From: Dirofilaria immitis
Taxonomy: Eukaryota > Nematoda > Chromadorea > Rhabditida > Onchocercidae
Length of the DNA stretch: 64,000 nt
Assembly: GCA_024305405.1 (NCBI GenBank)
Contig: JAKNDB010000103.1
Span: 2,666,001 to 2,730,000 of the forward strand
Direction of reading: 5' to 3'
Shown here: positions 1-14,149 of the stretch, piece by piece
How the letters are laid out: every line of letters begins with the position of its first letter
Position numbering within the stretch: the first letter of the stretch is position 1
Notes under the pieces: generated by a model
Databases searched by the model: none
Told to the model about the DNA's origin: nothing
Seen by the model: the letters and a program-made list of their open reading frames with translations, nothing else
Translations under genes and position numbers: made by a program

Positions 1-2071
1 CAAAATTATTTATTGCTGAAACTTTGATAAAATTTTTATCACTGCAAAAGTATTGTATCGTTTCTCAAAAACTCTATAACAATACTATATGATAATTGAT
101 AATACGGATTATAATTAATTAATTAGCCGAAATCATAATATATTACGACATATTATTGTCTGTACATAATGAAATATTAATTAGCATTACTGAATTTTTA
201 ATAAACTATATAAATATTTTGAAATTTTAGTTCGTTATCATTTTCTTATCAAATCAATGAGCAATTTTTCGAACTTGTTTTGACAAAAAAATTATCACAT
301 CTAAAATCAAAATAATGCAACGAAAAAGTAATATGGAAAAGATTGAAATGATAAAATCAATTCATATATTTAATGTCCTTAACCTTTGACCCACTGAATC
401 GTTCGTTTTCCATAATTGTTCGCCTCTGCATGATATTACTAACAATTGATATTGTATTATGTAAGAACAAAAAAATAGATCTGTCGATTCGAAAATTATA
501 CCTTATTATTGATTCAATTGAAGAATTATTGGGGAAAAGAATTTGTGGGAAGAATTTAATTTTTTGCATTTTTGCATTTTTTTCTTTGTTCTCGAACATT
601 TAATTCTGCTGCAAAATGATTCGTCTCGAGATTCAGAATGATACTTATTCCGCATGGTTTTACCTGCAAATGCACCTGATACATACATTGATTTCACTTT
701 TCAATGAATCATTCCGAGAATGTCGTCTTTAAGAATATTTTTTCTGACAATTTTTACAATCATTAGAAATTTTGGAAAATTATAAAAGATTTAGGAGGGA
801 TTCATTATGAGAAGAATTTAGAATTTGATAGAAGAAATTTTTAACACTTTTACTAGGAACTAAACATTTGTTTCATTTTTTTTGAATCAAACAAAAAGTT
901 TCAATAAAAAACTTTTATGGGATGATGTTGATCTCGATTAACACTTTAGAATTATTTATCATATTTCAATCTCTTGTCAATTATCAAGTTATTTTGATTA
1001 AAATTTCTCAATGAAAGAAATTGTTTACACTTTTGATAATGCAATTAAGCGTCAAAAAAATATCTCGTGATCGTTGGGTTTAAATCGAGAGTTGATATCA
1101 AATAAATAATACCACTATTGAATCATTTCTTATTTTCAAACATTTTCATGAAATAACGAAAAATAATTCGATGGAGCAGAATTGGGAACGAATACGTTGA
1201 ATATTATTTGAATCGAGAAAGTTTGGATACAATGATGAAAAGTTTGAGTTCATTTTTTATTTTTTTACTTCAAAAAATTCTATAGGAAAATTCATATTTA
1301 ATCGAATTTTATCATTCGAAATAGGAATTAAAAATTTTAATTAAAATTTGAATTTTCAATTTTCTATTTAACATACTAACATTTTAGTGCAATTCTTTTT
1401 TCGTTTATTTTGATATATTTTAATAATATAATTTGATAATTTTTAAAATATCTTTTAATTTTTTGATTTTAATTTCAAATTTGAATTGAAATTAATATTC
1501 ATTAATGATAATAGACAAATTGGACGAATTTTTGTTGATTTTATGATTTTATCAATCGTTGATTTTATGATTTTATCAATTGATTTGATTTGATCTTTTA
1601 TTTGTAAGTATTAGAATAGGCTGTCCAATATTTTTTTCATCAATATGAAATTTTTTTCAAAAAAAAATACTTAAAATAAACTATAATATTTTAAAATTGA
1701 AAATCGATATTTGACATGTTAAATTATCTCTCATTAAATGATATCAAATATGATTAATTATTTTCGCAATTTTATTTATAAAAGAACGAATAAAAATATG
1801 TAAACAAATTTTATCATTTATGTAACAACAATGTAAATATCAACATGCATTTGAAAAGAAAAAGAGAGAAATTGAATTTGATATTTTGAAATGATCTTCC
1901 AAAAATTAATCAGCAAAACATTCGTATGATATGATAACATCGAGAATTAAATAAATATTTCATATTTCAATTTCATTCATTTTCTCCAATTTCATTTGAT
2001 TAAGTATTTAATAATTAATTTAGTACAATTTTTTTAAAATGATTTAATTATTTATCAAAATTTTTAGGAAA

Positions 2072-2265
2072 CCGAAATTATTATTAATTTTAATTATTTA
2101 AGTAAAAGGATTAATTAGAATTATTTCATGAAGAATATGATATAGAATATGAAAACTATTATTAATTAAAACCCAAATTATTATTAATTTTAATTATTTA
2201 AGTAAATGGATTAATTTGAAATTGAAATAATTATTTCATGAAGAATATGATAACTATTATTAATT
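2072..2265. repeat. About 100-bp imperfect direct duplication
   Basis: A block beginning AAATTATTATTAATTTTAAT and ending in TTTCATGAAGAATATGAT occurs twice, starting near 2074 and 2174. The copies differ by a few substitutions and short indels. The repeat is non-coding and very AT-rich. Confidence 0.7.
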
Positions 2266-3074
2266 AATCAATTATAATTTCAAAAATTAAATGATAATAT
2301 AAAAATTTAATTATTTAAAAGAAAAATATTTATTCATTAAAACTTATCTTTTACTTATCAAATCACATTGTAAGAAAAATTTATCAAAAATTCAGCATAA
2401 TGCTTGATAATAAAAGTTAAAAAGAAATAGCGAAATTTTCAAAATTCTCGAATGAAGCGTCATTGTTATTTTGATATGACTCATATAAATGATATATTAA
2501 TATCATTTAAACCGATAGTCGAGAATGGCAATTTATAAAATGAAAGGAATATATGATTCACACATTCATTTATTTGCTCATATAAACTATTGGCCATTCT
2601 TTTGGTCATTCTATTGGTCATCATCTCTCTAGTTTCGCTGTTGGCCAGTAACGATCGATGCAAGCAACCGCTTACATCTATCTATCTATCTATGTTGCAA
2701 TACATTTTATTTACCTTCCCATCGTAATTCATTCCTCATTTTCCCACCAATCAATCAATATATTTCATTCTTTTTTTCCTAAACTTTTTTAATTCTCGAA
2801 ATGAAAAATAAAATTCTTGAAATTAATATTTCACTTAGTATATAGATTTATTGAAATTTAAATCTCAAAATTAAAGAAAAGAAAGAAAGGATAATTTCAT
2901 TATTGGCCGAATTAAAAATATTGAATGGATAGATAAAATATGACTGATAAGCTTGGCTAATTTTTATTCATTAAAACAAGAGCTTAGATGATCGATATAC
3001 ACTTTAGTTTTTGGTCAATTAATTAGTTAATTATAAATATATTGTTGTAAATTTATGTGATCAGTTAAAATTAA

Positions 3075-3290
3075 CGAATAAGCCAAATAATAGATATCAG
3101 GGCAACTTTTTCTAATGTTAACCAAAATCAGAGTAAGCCAAGTAGTAGAAATGATGTTAAAGCAATTTTTCATAAATCCATGCGATTAGGCAAAATTATC
3201 GAAATGAGCCAAGTAGTTGTAGATGTAAGAGCAATTTTTCTTAAATCGAAATAAGCCAAGCATTGCAACATGGGGAAGCAATATTTAATT
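3075..3290. repeat. Degenerate tandem repeat, about 4 units of 55-75 bp
   Basis: Units share the pattern AAGCCAAGTAGTAG, then GATGTTAAAGCAATTTTTC. Spacing varies and the copies are diverged, so this is an old minisatellite. No coding frame runs through it. Confidence 0.55.
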
Positions 3291-4429
3291 ATATTCAAAA
3301 AAAAATTTTCATTAAAATATTTCTATTCTATCGTATATTGGTTGAAAATTAATTTAAAATTTGGATTCAGATTAAATTAGCGAAATTGGAATTTTTGAAT
3401 TATGGTGGAATTGAATATGAATCTGAATCATATTGGAATCGAATATGAATCGGAATCATATTGGTATCGAATGTGAATGAGGATAGGAACAGCGATTTTG
3501 AGGAGAATTAATAGGGTTAGTCATTTTAATTAATTTAAATCAATTCTTTAAGATTAAATTTAACAATATTTAGTTTATTAATTATACCTCAACAGATTTA
3601 GTCAAATTATTACTAATAGAATAACCTGAGATAGATATTAGTGGAAGCATTTCTCTTTTAGAATTAATTTTATTTCTAATATCATTCTTACTGTTATCAA
3701 ATAATTATACTAGTGATAAAGAATAATTAAATTGACTACTAAATTATTGCAAAATGATAACCAAATCTTTCTCAATGATTATGCATATTTTTAATTCAAT
3801 ACAGTTAAAGTTACTGTATATCATTTAAGGATTTGATAAGTTAAGGGAAAAATATCAATATAATCAATTTCATGAAATAGTGATAACAATTCTAAAACTA
3901 TCTTTCTTCCTGAGTTTCGTTTAATATAGGAAAATGTAATCAGTCGATAATGATAGGAACTGATTGTAATATTTAAATGAAAAATACGGCTAGTCATATT
4001 AATCAGTGGCCTAATTTGGCCTTCTTTTTATGGAACATAAAAAATTAGCTATTTTCTGTTGTCCATAATTTTTTCAATAATTCCAGATCAAAAATATGTT
4101 TTTAATTTGCATATTTTTCATGATGTCTAACATTTGATCAATCTATTTTTATATTTTATTTTATTGTCTTCAATTTATAATTTAACAATTGCCCAGATGA
4201 TATTTTCTAAAAATGGATTAATATCAGAGAAAGTATTTTTCTTTCTCGAATAGCAGATAAAATTTGAATTTATCTGAGGTAATTCACTTGTTTACAGGTT
4301 TTTACGTGTGTATCTTATACATTACATGGATATAAAAATAAGCAGAGGGAAAATCATTCGAAAATAATAAATTAAATACAACAAATTATTCAAGATCTGA
4401 AATTTTGCATTGCGAGGCAACGTGTCAAA

Positions 4430-4620
4430 GTCTGAATAATGAACTTTACTGTTCGGTCGCAGTGAGTTGTTGGTTGTAGGTGCGAGGAGCGCTCATTTTG
4501 CAGTTATGATTATGAATTTTTGAAATGTTCCAGTGCTTGTTAGGGTATTGGTATGTCCCAGGTATTCTGCGGGATGTCTGAGTATTGCTACAATTTTTTT
4601 GCTAAGATTCTGAGAGTTTT
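4430..4620 (+). promoter_or_regulatory. Possible promoter or 5' UTR of the PP2A B55 gene
   Basis: A patch richer in G and C than its surroundings (around TCGGTCGCAGTGAG and GCGAGGAGCGCTC) lies about 0.9 kb upstream of the B55 start codon. Such islands in nematode AT-rich DNA often mark promoters or non-coding first exons. No core promoter element is recognisable, so the call rests on composition and position only. Confidence 0.25.
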
Positions 4621-5376
4621 TTTTCGTGTGAAATAGAAGAAATTTCAATATAAAATTGAGATATTGAATTAATGGACGATTGTAAAAAGTGCGTGTTTGG
4701 ATGTGAATTTTTCATCAATTTTTCTTTCAGAATATTATTTTATATAGCTGTGTATAGGACTTTGTATTTATGTAAATAATGTATATCTCTGCGAACTTTT
4801 AGAAAAAAAGAACAATTTTTTTCAATCAGAAGTGTACTTTCTCTTTCATCTTATTGTTTTCTTCGTTTTTCCTTTCTTTTTCCTACCTTAGTCATTAATC
4901 TTATTCTCCGATTGTATTCCTGAAATGATTTAATATCAGTGATATATATTATATCATATATCGCAGCATATTCGCTTGAGCAGTTTTTATCATAATTAGA
5001 GATACATTACGTTGCACATGAAAGCGAAAAAATAATCTTTTATTCGTAAATTGTATTTTTTTAGAATCATTTTTGAGAAAAATCTTTCTAAAACATATTT
5101 CTTACCAAAAATTACTTGAACAAGCAGAGAAAAAGAAATTAATATCCCAATGATGCATTTGAGAAATAATCTTGTCATACAGGTGTTGATAAGAACACTA
5201 GTATCACAAGATGTTTCTCAAAAATACTTATTCAGCTTTTTCTGGAATTTTGCTTTTATATTCCTTTTTATATGGAACTCGAGGGAATTGATTTCTGTAT
5301 TTTGACGGATTACAAAAACGAACCTAATACCAATTTGTTCATTTCCAGATAGTTGAGAAAAAGGCGTGGAGAGAGT

Positions 5377-8300
5377 ATGGATGTGGATGATCATCAGGCA
5401 TGTACATCGATGGATACTACGGAAAATGACGGTATCTCAGATAATGATGGAATCCATTGGCATTTTTCGCAAGTCAAAGGAAATATCGAACCTGATGGAG
5501 GTATTACAAGCGACGGTGAGATCTTATAGCATGTGATCGGCTTTCCATGACATCGTTTCGACATCTCTCGTGTTGGAAAATTTTGTGTCGTGAAGTCGAA
5601 TTTATGCTTGAACATTCGTTTTCATCTGTCGCTTTTTTCTTGTGATGCTTTTCTAGTTTTTGCGCTAGTTTTGTTTTGTGTTTTGAAAATTTTTCTGTGG
5701 TTTTGAAGAAAATTTTAAATGAAATTGAATACTAAGCATTTTCTCACGCTTTCCTGTGAAATTTTTATCAAAGTTAATCTAGTGTTTTAATTTTCTTATC
5801 TTACTGCTTTGGTTTGCTGTACTAATTATGTTATACTTATATTATTTTTAAGTAATCAACTCATTTAGCGGATATTATATCTTGCGTTGAGTTTTCTCAC
5901 GATGGCGAATTTCTAGCAACGGGTGACAAAGGAGGACGGGTTGTGATATTTCAGCGTGATCAAAGTGTAAGTTTAAATTAATACAGAAAATGCGACCGAC
6001 GAACATTATGTTTAGACAGCATAAGAGCAAGAAAGAGATTATAATTCTTTTTGAACAAGAAACTGCTGATTCATTAGTCGGAGAAAGCTCGTTTCCCATT
6101 GAAATTGATTAATGTAGATTTATGAATCACTCCTGAAAGGTTAATATATTATGCTTTCTGCATCCATGATATATTTTACAACATTCCTCCATTGATTGAA
6201 TCACTCTTATAGTCTTATTAATAGCTTAAATTCTTGTTGAAACGAAATGACTTGTATGGAACAATTCATTATATTTGTGTCTTTTATAGGGAAAATTTAT
6301 AAACGGTCAACGCTCAACTGATTACAACGTTTATTCAACTTTTCAATCCCATGAACCAGAATTTGATTATTTGAAATCTCTCGAAATAGAAGAGAAAATC
6401 AATCAAATTAAATGGTTAAAAAGGAAGAATGCTGCTAACTTTATTCTTTCTACTAATGGTATAAAATCTTTCGTTATTGAGAAACTTTGTCAGTGAGCAT
6501 TTGATCGAGAGAGGATTCAGCTCTATTTCCATTTTTTCATGTTTATTAATACTAAAACTATTTTGCAGATAAAACGATTAAGTTATGGAAAATTTCTGAA
6601 AGGGAAAAGAAAGTTGCTGACGGTGGTTGGAACTTAGCAAGAAATGCTGACGGTACAACTGTAGGTAAAAGAAGTGAGTATATGTTCGTAGCAAAAAGAT
6701 AAATTTAAATCTTGCCAATTTTTCTTTTTGCGTTGTTAAGCTGATGTTATATATGAAGCGATAGGGGAAAATCTTTATAAACAAACTGGATGGCTGTTTA
6801 TTTATCCTCAAGATATTATTTGATATTTAATATTATTTTTCTCTTTACCCATAGATATTTAATATTATTTTTCTCTTTACCCACAATTACTGGAAAGAAT
6901 TCTTCAGGCAATAATTTGCAGGCTTTAGCGAGCAATTGAAGCTGCCCAAATTAGTGCCCATGGAATTAATAGTTGAAGCATCACCTCGACGGGTTTATGG
7001 CAATGCCCATACTTATCATGTTAATTCTATCAGTGTTAATTCTGATCAGGTATAGTTTCTGTAGATCTTACCTTTGCTTTTATCAATATTTTGCTTACAT
7101 GTTTAGCTTTAATCAGTTGTTCTTTTCAGGAAATATTTTTGTCAGCTGATGATTTGCGAATAAATATATGGCACCTTGAAATTACGAATGAGAGCTTTAG
7201 TTAGTTTTATTATGCAAATTTTGTATGTGTTTACTTGAAACATTGCAATGTAGAGAAAAAGAAAAACGAGGTTTTTTTTTTTATGACAGTTTTAATAATG
7301 ATGAATTATTATTTCAGATATTGTGGATATTAAGCCAGTTAACATGGAAGAATTAACAGAGGTAATCACTGCCGCTGAATTTCATCCCACTCAGTGCCAC
7401 TGGTTCGTATATAGCTCTTCCAAGGGATCGATTCGTTTATGTGATATGCGCGATCGTGCACTTTGCGATATTCATGCTAAATGTAAATGATCCACTTTTT
7501 TATTATTATTTGCGTATTTTCGAAAAAGAAGCAGCAGTATTTTTAATACTTGTTATCGAAATGTTTTTTTTATATTATTATTAAGCTAATCACAGTACTG
7601 TATTTGCAGTATTTGAAGAATCGGAAGATCCGGCAAATCGCTCATTCTTCTCAGAAATAATTGCTTCCGTATCCGATGTGAAATTTTCTCACAGTGGGAG
7701 ATATTTGCTCACAAGAGATTATTTAACTGCTAAAGTTCGTATTTTCTTGTTTCTTGAATAGCTGTGTCAATTAGCTGAAGCTTTTTCTCTTTAGCTTTTA
7801 TTAACTCTGTAAAATTTCTTTTTGTTGTAGGTTTGGGATATAAATATGGAATCTGGACCGGTAGAAACTTATCCTGTACACGATTACTTACGCTCAAAAT
7901 TATGCACACTATATGAGAATGATTCCATTTTCGACAAATTCGAGGTTGATTGGAGCGGTGATGACAAGTGAGTTGCTACGTTTTATTTATTGAATATTTC
8001 AGTATTAAGTTACTTTTATTTCCGTTCAGGAATATGAATCGGATGTATCACGAAACTAGTAAATCCTTATGCTTTGGATATATTTTTGCGTCATAAGTAC
8101 TGAATGTTTCAACTGCAGACATTCAATTATATAGAAACGTTAGTTTTCAATCGTAAAAATGGTTTGGGATGTAAATATGGAATCATAAATATTTATCACC
8201 GAATATATGTATAACTTTGAAATAAAAATATATATTCGGTGATAAATATTTACGTTTTTAATGAGAGTCTTCCAATGATTAAATTTGGCTCATCGCACTT

Positions 8301-9251
8301 TTGAAGTAATTAGATTTGAATGATTAATATCTCTAAACATTGCAGATTTAAATTTAAACAATATTTTAATTAATGTAACGTTGGTAATGTTTAACATCTT
8401 ACTCCTAAAAGATAAAGCTGATCACGGAAGCTAAACAAGTAAAAAAATAATGACTTGATTGTGGCATGAGAATTGATTATTGGCTTTAAATTTAAAGTTT
8501 CGTTAGGTGGAATCAATTTTTTTCAAATGAAATTCAGAAATATGAACATCCTAAAAAATTATGGCCTAAAAATTTAAGTTAAATTTATATTTTTACTTCA
8601 AAGATTTTAATCACTCATTCTGATTCTCTGAATTATTTTTTTAATCACTCATTCTGATTCTCTGAATTATTTGTAATTTATTTCAGAAATTGATTACTGT
8701 CTGTATTGCAGTACTTTTTTCCTTTTTTCTCGCTTCGTTAATCTTTAAGAACATTCAAGCTGGTAAAATCTTTAATAGTTATATTGATGGTTTTTCAGCC
8801 ACATTTTAACCGGATCATATAACAACTTCTTTCGATCATTCAAAAGAGGTGTCGAAGCAAGTGTTGCCAAAACTTATGAGGTAAATTAGGATAATTCCAT
8901 TTTTTCTAACGAAAATCTTTACATGAAAAATTTTTGCGAAATTTAAAAACATTGATATTTTTTGAATTCGTTCATTGTCTTTATGCTGTTTTAACTATGT
9001 CAGTTAAATTTTAGGCACACGTTGAAAAATCCCACATACGTTTACCAACTCGCCGAGTGCTAACAGCGGGTTCAGCGCGTGTGAATAAGAAGCGTGTTCT
9101 TGCTGGAACAATGGAAACACAAGCAGATGAAGATGTGAGCGCGGATAATCTTGATTTTACTAAGAAAATTCTGCATACTGCTTGGCATCCTAAGCAAAAT
9201 ATCATCGCATTGGCAGCAACCAATCGACTTTATATCTTTCAGGATAAATAA
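5377..9251 (+). CDS. sur-6: PP2A 55-kDa regulatory subunit B (B55/PR55), complete
   Basis: Eleven exons: 5377-5515, 5869-5966, 6290-6458, 6569-6673, 6922-7049, 7130-7199, 7318-7482, 7610-7734, 7831-7967, 8799-8880, 9015-9251. All junction phases agree and give 484 residues, the usual B55 length. The protein is a WD40 beta-propeller that targets the PP2A core enzyme to phospho-substrates (mitotic exit, Ras and Akt signalling). Visible signatures are [20 protein letters not shown] near the N-terminus, [14 protein letters not shown], the [17 protein letters not shown] hairpin region, [28 protein letters not shown] and the C-terminal [13 protein letters not shown]. The ATG at 5377 follows a TTTCCAG acceptor ending at 5348, a possible trans-splice or 5' UTR intron site. 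The reading frame is intact, unlike some genes further along. The symbol is the C. elegans orthologue name. Confidence 0.96.
6821..6884. repeat. 31-bp direct duplication in a B55 intron
   Basis: ATATTTAATATTATTTTTCT followed by CTTTACCCA occurs twice back to back inside the intron between the fourth and fifth exons. The copies are nearly identical, so the duplication is recent. Confidence 0.8.
8161..8252. repeat. Inverted repeat with a partial copy of B55 exon 9
   Basis: Perfect 22-bp arms at 8186-8207 and 8231-8252 (arm core TATTTATCACCGAATATA) flank a 23-bp loop and could form a hairpin. Directly before the left arm, TTTGGGATGTAAATATGGAA repeats the start of the ninth exon (7831 onward) with one change. 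Both lie in the 831-bp intron after that exon. This may be a small hairpin element or a local duplication by-product. Confidence 0.7.
8608..8671. repeat. About 35-bp direct duplication in a B55 intron
   Basis: TTAATCACTCATTCTGATTC followed by TCTGAATTATTT occurs twice in tandem. The copies are near identical. Confidence 0.8.
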
Positions 9252-9396
9252 ACTAATTACTTCATTTATGCTTTTTTTCAATGCACTAACAATTCAAATA
9301 TTTTTTCCTTGTTTTTGGTAGTTTCATTTTATTTATTTGAGAATGCCTGCAAATTTTAGTTAGTCAGGATCTTGAGTTTTCGAAAACTATTGATCA

Positions 9397-9402
9397 AATA
9401 AA
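9397..9402 (+). terminator. Poly(A) signal AATAAA, 3' of the B55 gene
   Basis: An AATAAA hexamer lies about 145 bp after the B55 stop codon. It is the first canonical hexamer downstream and suits a 3' UTR of ordinary nematode length. In AT-rich DNA the hexamer also occurs by chance. Confidence 0.45.
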
Positions 9403-12400
9403 AGATAGGATAAGCTTCATGGAAGATTGAGTTTTTTTTTTTTTTAATTTTTGAATGATCGGAGTTTGTTATCTCTCAGGGATAACCTAAAAAGTTACTT
9501 ATTTCATCATGCCTCTGTTGAATTTTGAAAAATCTGTGCAATATTGTTTGCCGCTTATCCCTATTGGAATACTGCTGTTAACTATTTATAGCCATTTTAG
9601 AAATCGAATTTGATGTTCTGGAAGATGTTTATTATGGAACTCTTACTTTGTTAAAATATGAACTTTAGTTATTTAAAATTGTTGAAATTTAAGAGAAAAT
9701 AAATTATCTTTTAAATTTTATTGGTTTCTTAAGGAATGCTTGGGTTAAAATCTTCACATTTCATAGTAGCATGTCGTCCGTTGTACGAGCTTGGTTAAAG
9801 TCTAGATATGTTTTAGTATTCATCATTCATGTTGCTTCCTCTTGTCTTTTGCAGGATCAGTGACCTTTTTATAATCAGTTCGTCTCCTGCAAAGTGTAAA
9901 ATTATTGTTTTCAGTGGATAATTATTCGATTATTATTTCAGAAAAATGCCTCCGTCCCTCTTAGTTCACTTTCAATCGCGATGATTAATGCATTTACTTA
10001 TATTTTTCTTTTTTCTTAAAAAGGAATCTGCAGAGATCAATTTTTCTTATGGCTGTAGTCAAAAAAGTTTTTTTCAATCTCATTTCAATAGGATTTTATT
10101 GCTGGACTATTTGGAAATTTTTTAGTTTATATTTCATATGAATTGAATTTGATTTTACGGAAGCATATTGCTGAATATGTTATGGTGCGATAATATAAAC
10201 TGATAAAAAAAATTACTTCAAGTTTAATGTTATTATACCACACCATTGTATTGTTAGTATGACTTTAATCACTATTCATCTTTCCAGATGCTTGTCTTTT
10301 CATTTTTTTTCTCTTTGTTTCTGTTTTTGTTGAGCTTGCTCCTTTTTTTTATTTTATTTTTTTGCTGTTACCTATATTATATTATCAATTGATTTAAATT
10401 ATTAAGATAGTGAGATTTATGAGAAAATTTGCATATTATTTGAATATTTGTTAATTACACTATTTGAGCGAATTTGATTTAAGAATATAGGTAGTCTTCC
10501 ACTAATAGTTAGATTTGTGAGTTTTGCTTGGGTTTATATCTTGCATTTCTTCATTATAGTTTTTAGTGAGATAGTTTATTTTTTCATCTCAATATTTAAT
10601 TTTTCTTTTTGATTCTTTAGAGAAGTTTTAGATTTTCGAACTTAGTGCTATATTATTTCTCCTGAATGAATAACACGTTCAGTTCGTGGATATTCTTATT
10701 TTTTCATCATTGTTTCACCTTTTTACAATATCTCTAATTTTACTTTGCATTATACGGATTCATTTTTTCTTATTGAATTTTGTGCAAACTAATTCTTCAC
10801 TTTTTTTCTTCTGTTGATTCAGTCTTATTCAATTTCCATTTACATTTTCTAAAATGTTCATGCAACATATATTGATTGAGGAAATCTAATCTATCATTTT
10901 GCGCATTCCGCAAAGAAAAAATAGTTTTGTTTGTTTACTTCTCGTGTCTGATAAAGTTAGAGCATATTATATCAATCAATGATTTGTTTATCGTCGTAGA
11001 AGTTGGAGTGTATTTATTTCATGATGAAAAAAATTAAACGTTAAGTTAGCTGGTAACATATGTAGTCCAATTTGAAATAGTACTTGGCACTGTAAATTCA
11101 GAAATGCTAATATCTTACTCTAAGGCTTTATCGTTTACAATTTTGTAATCTCTTGGCCACTTAGGCCCTGAATTTAATTGCGTTGGTGCTTTTTTTATGA
11201 GCTATCATTAATAAGATGTTGTAAGATCTATATCTTATTAATAGCTCACATGATATACTTTATAATACACATACCTTAAAGAAATTGTTTCATGCGATCG
11301 AGCGTGTGACGTGAACATGATTGTAAAAAATGCATAATCCATTTGTGGTGTAACTATTACCCTGAAAAAGTGTATAATCCAAATGAATGAATGAACTGAG
11401 TGATGTTAGATTCAAAAGCAATAAATATCAACTTATTACTTAAAGCTTCTATCATCATAAAAATATTTATTCAATTATTGCATTTCATTTTTTCAAATTT
11501 CTATAGCATTACTACGGAATTATTTTAGTTGTGACAATTCAACAATTCAGCCATTCAATTTAATCTAATCTAAGAGAATTTAAATTCCAAAGTTGAAACA
11601 TTTTAAGTTTTTAATTACCGTACGAAATCTTAATACTCCAGTTGTTAATTTTAACAAGATGACAATTTTTAACCTTTAATAGTTTAAGACAAAAAATAGA
11701 TCGATTTTTAAATAATATTTAAATGTGTCAATTTGAAATTCGAATTGCTATCTTTTAGTTAATCATTGATAAGAAAGAGTAATGAGGAATTTATTTTATA
11801 ATTTCTTTTCGGATGAAATATTTCCGAATTTTCGTAAATTCTATAAATTTTATGAATTTATTTAAAAATTGATCCGATCAGATCATATAATAAATATTTC
11901 AATGCATTTATGCCTGATTAGTACTAGATGATAATAGGTATTTTCGAAATTTTGTTCAGAATTATTGATAAAATTAAAAAAAAATGATTCATGATGCTAT
12001 GTTAAATTGATAAACAATTGAAAAATAAATTTTGAAATTTTCCATCCTTTTAAATATGCTTAAATTGGGGAAAAAAATTGAATAGTAGAAATTTAATTTG
12101 AATTTTTATGCCAATGACCGTTTGTTCCAAATTTTCACTCCGTTATTAAACGAATTACAATCATCAATCATACATCCAAAATTTTATCACTTTTTCGATC
12201 AGAAAATGATTATTAGTGATAGCATGATGCAAAATTAAATTGCCATATGAACTTCCTAAAATTAAACTAATCATTCGAGATCATTAAATTGCTTCATTTA
12301 ATTTATGCACTGATTTCGAATTCTCTTACTATCATATTTATTCAATGACTTATCAATCTGAAAAATTACAGTAGAAATTACAGTCAATAAATTACTTCCA

Positions 12401-12887
12401 AAAAAGGGAAAATTACAGTAATCAAAGAATTACTTTTAAAAAAAAAGAAAAGTTTAAATTAACGATAAGATATCAAATGTAATAGAGCTTAATTAGATCA
12501 AATAAATTATTACTAATTTAATAAATATATTTAATTAATGCTTATAATAAATGAATTAATTAGTTTCTTTTTTTTTATCATATCAAAAATTCATTTCAAA
12601 ATTTTTACATTACTTCATCAATTTGCATAATCGTCAAGATAGGTGAATGCGGAAAGAATGGGAGAGGGGAATTTGTGGAAACCGGAGAAATAATTCGAGA
12701 ATGAATAAGAATAGGAAAATTCGAGAGTAGGAAGGAAAGAAAAAAAGGAAAATCAGAACAATTGATATAAATATAAATAGATCTAAAGAAATAAACAGAA
12801 TGAAATATAAGGAATGATTTAAAAAAAAAAAAAACGAAAAAAATTATACGAAAGAAGAAATTGGATAGAAAAGAAAATCTCTTCTTT

Positions 12888-12932
12888 CTCTCTATCCTTC
12901 TCTCTCTCTTCTCTCTCTCTCTCTCTCTCTTT
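12888..12932. repeat. (CT)n microsatellite
   Basis: A CTTCTTTCTCTC-type tract passes into a nearly pure CT run. It lies in intergenic DNA and creates a spurious Arg/Glu-rich open frame on the minus strand. Confidence 0.85.
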
Positions 12933-14149
12933 GTCAATTTTAACCATAAAATTAATTGATTTAGAATAAATAGTTTTTCATTGTAAAAATAAAGAAAATA
13001 AAAATGTGATTGAATGAAAGAAATTGAGAAAAAGAAAAAATAATAATTTGTTCTAAAAATTTTAATTAAAAATGATTGTTAGTTTTCTGGTGGGAATTTG
13101 AAATGATAAAAATAATCAATCAAATATAATCACAATCAAATATGATCATTTATTTATAAAACAATTTGATTAAAACTATTAGATATGAAAAATATTTTTA
13201 TAAATTAATTAGTTTAAATAAACTTTTTTTTACAAAAAATTTATATTTTAATTTAAATATTTTACAAATTTTTCTTTTAATAAGTTAATTGCAATATATT
13301 TGATAAAAGTTGCCATTTTTGTTAGCTAATTTAGCTTCGAATTAAACTTTTTTGAAAAAAGTTCGAATTTTTTTAATTCAAATTTTCGATTAAATTATTT
13401 TATAATTTAATCGAAATCGTTTTATGATTGATTGTAATACAATTCGATTATAAAAATTATTTACTTTTTTTTGTAAGCTAATTACTTAGAATGAAAACTT
13501 TTTCTAAATGTTTAAATTTTTTTTTTTTATCGTAAATACAAAACTTTTATCATTTCCTATAATATTTGATAAATAATTACAATAAATAAATTCGCATAAT
13601 AATATCATAAAATATTATAAACAAATTCTAAATATTTTATTGATTAATAGTAAGATGTAAAATTGCTAAAAATATAGTTTCAATAAAAACCGGACGATAT
13701 AATAATCGTTGATGATGAAAATTTTATTATTTCAAAATTTTTCATATTACTAATATTTGCTTACCATTATGTATTACTGTTCAAAATCAACCTGTTTGAA
13801 TATCTGGCCTAAATTACAATTATAATCATTGTTAATAATTGCTCTCATTTCAGTAATAACTATCATTCGTTCTGTTTCTTCATTCCCATTTGATAATAAT
13901 TGATGATATTTTATTGTGTACATTCAAATTATAGGCTATTTTGACAACAGATAGATAAATATCCGATTTTATCAAATATCGATTTCATATAAAAAACTTT
14001 ACATACTATCATTTTTTTTCTTTTATTATTTTTGCTTACAATAGTTATATACTATCGCTTTTTTCTGAATATAATTTTGGTAAAAAAAATTTCGAATTAA
14101 ATATAAAAATGATGCTTATTGATATGAACCTAATGAATGTGACATGTGA

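Larger units (their letters stand above)
1..4400. other. Gene-poor AT-rich stretch
   Basis: No convincing exon was found on either strand. Open frames here are short (60-80 codons) and of low complexity. The stretch holds a roughly 100-bp direct repeat (2072-2265), a short CTAT run near 2676-2692, a degenerate repeat of AAGCCAAGTAGTAG-like units (3075-3290) and a roughly 30-bp repeat around GAATATGAATC (3411-3475). Distal regulatory DNA for the downstream PP2A B55 gene could lie here, but nothing in the sequence shows it. Confidence 0.5.

Noticed and set aside
12605..12937. 110-codon minus-strand open frame, Arg/Glu then Phe-rich
   Set aside because: Arises from a CT microsatellite next to T-rich DNA; no splice sites, domains or similarity.
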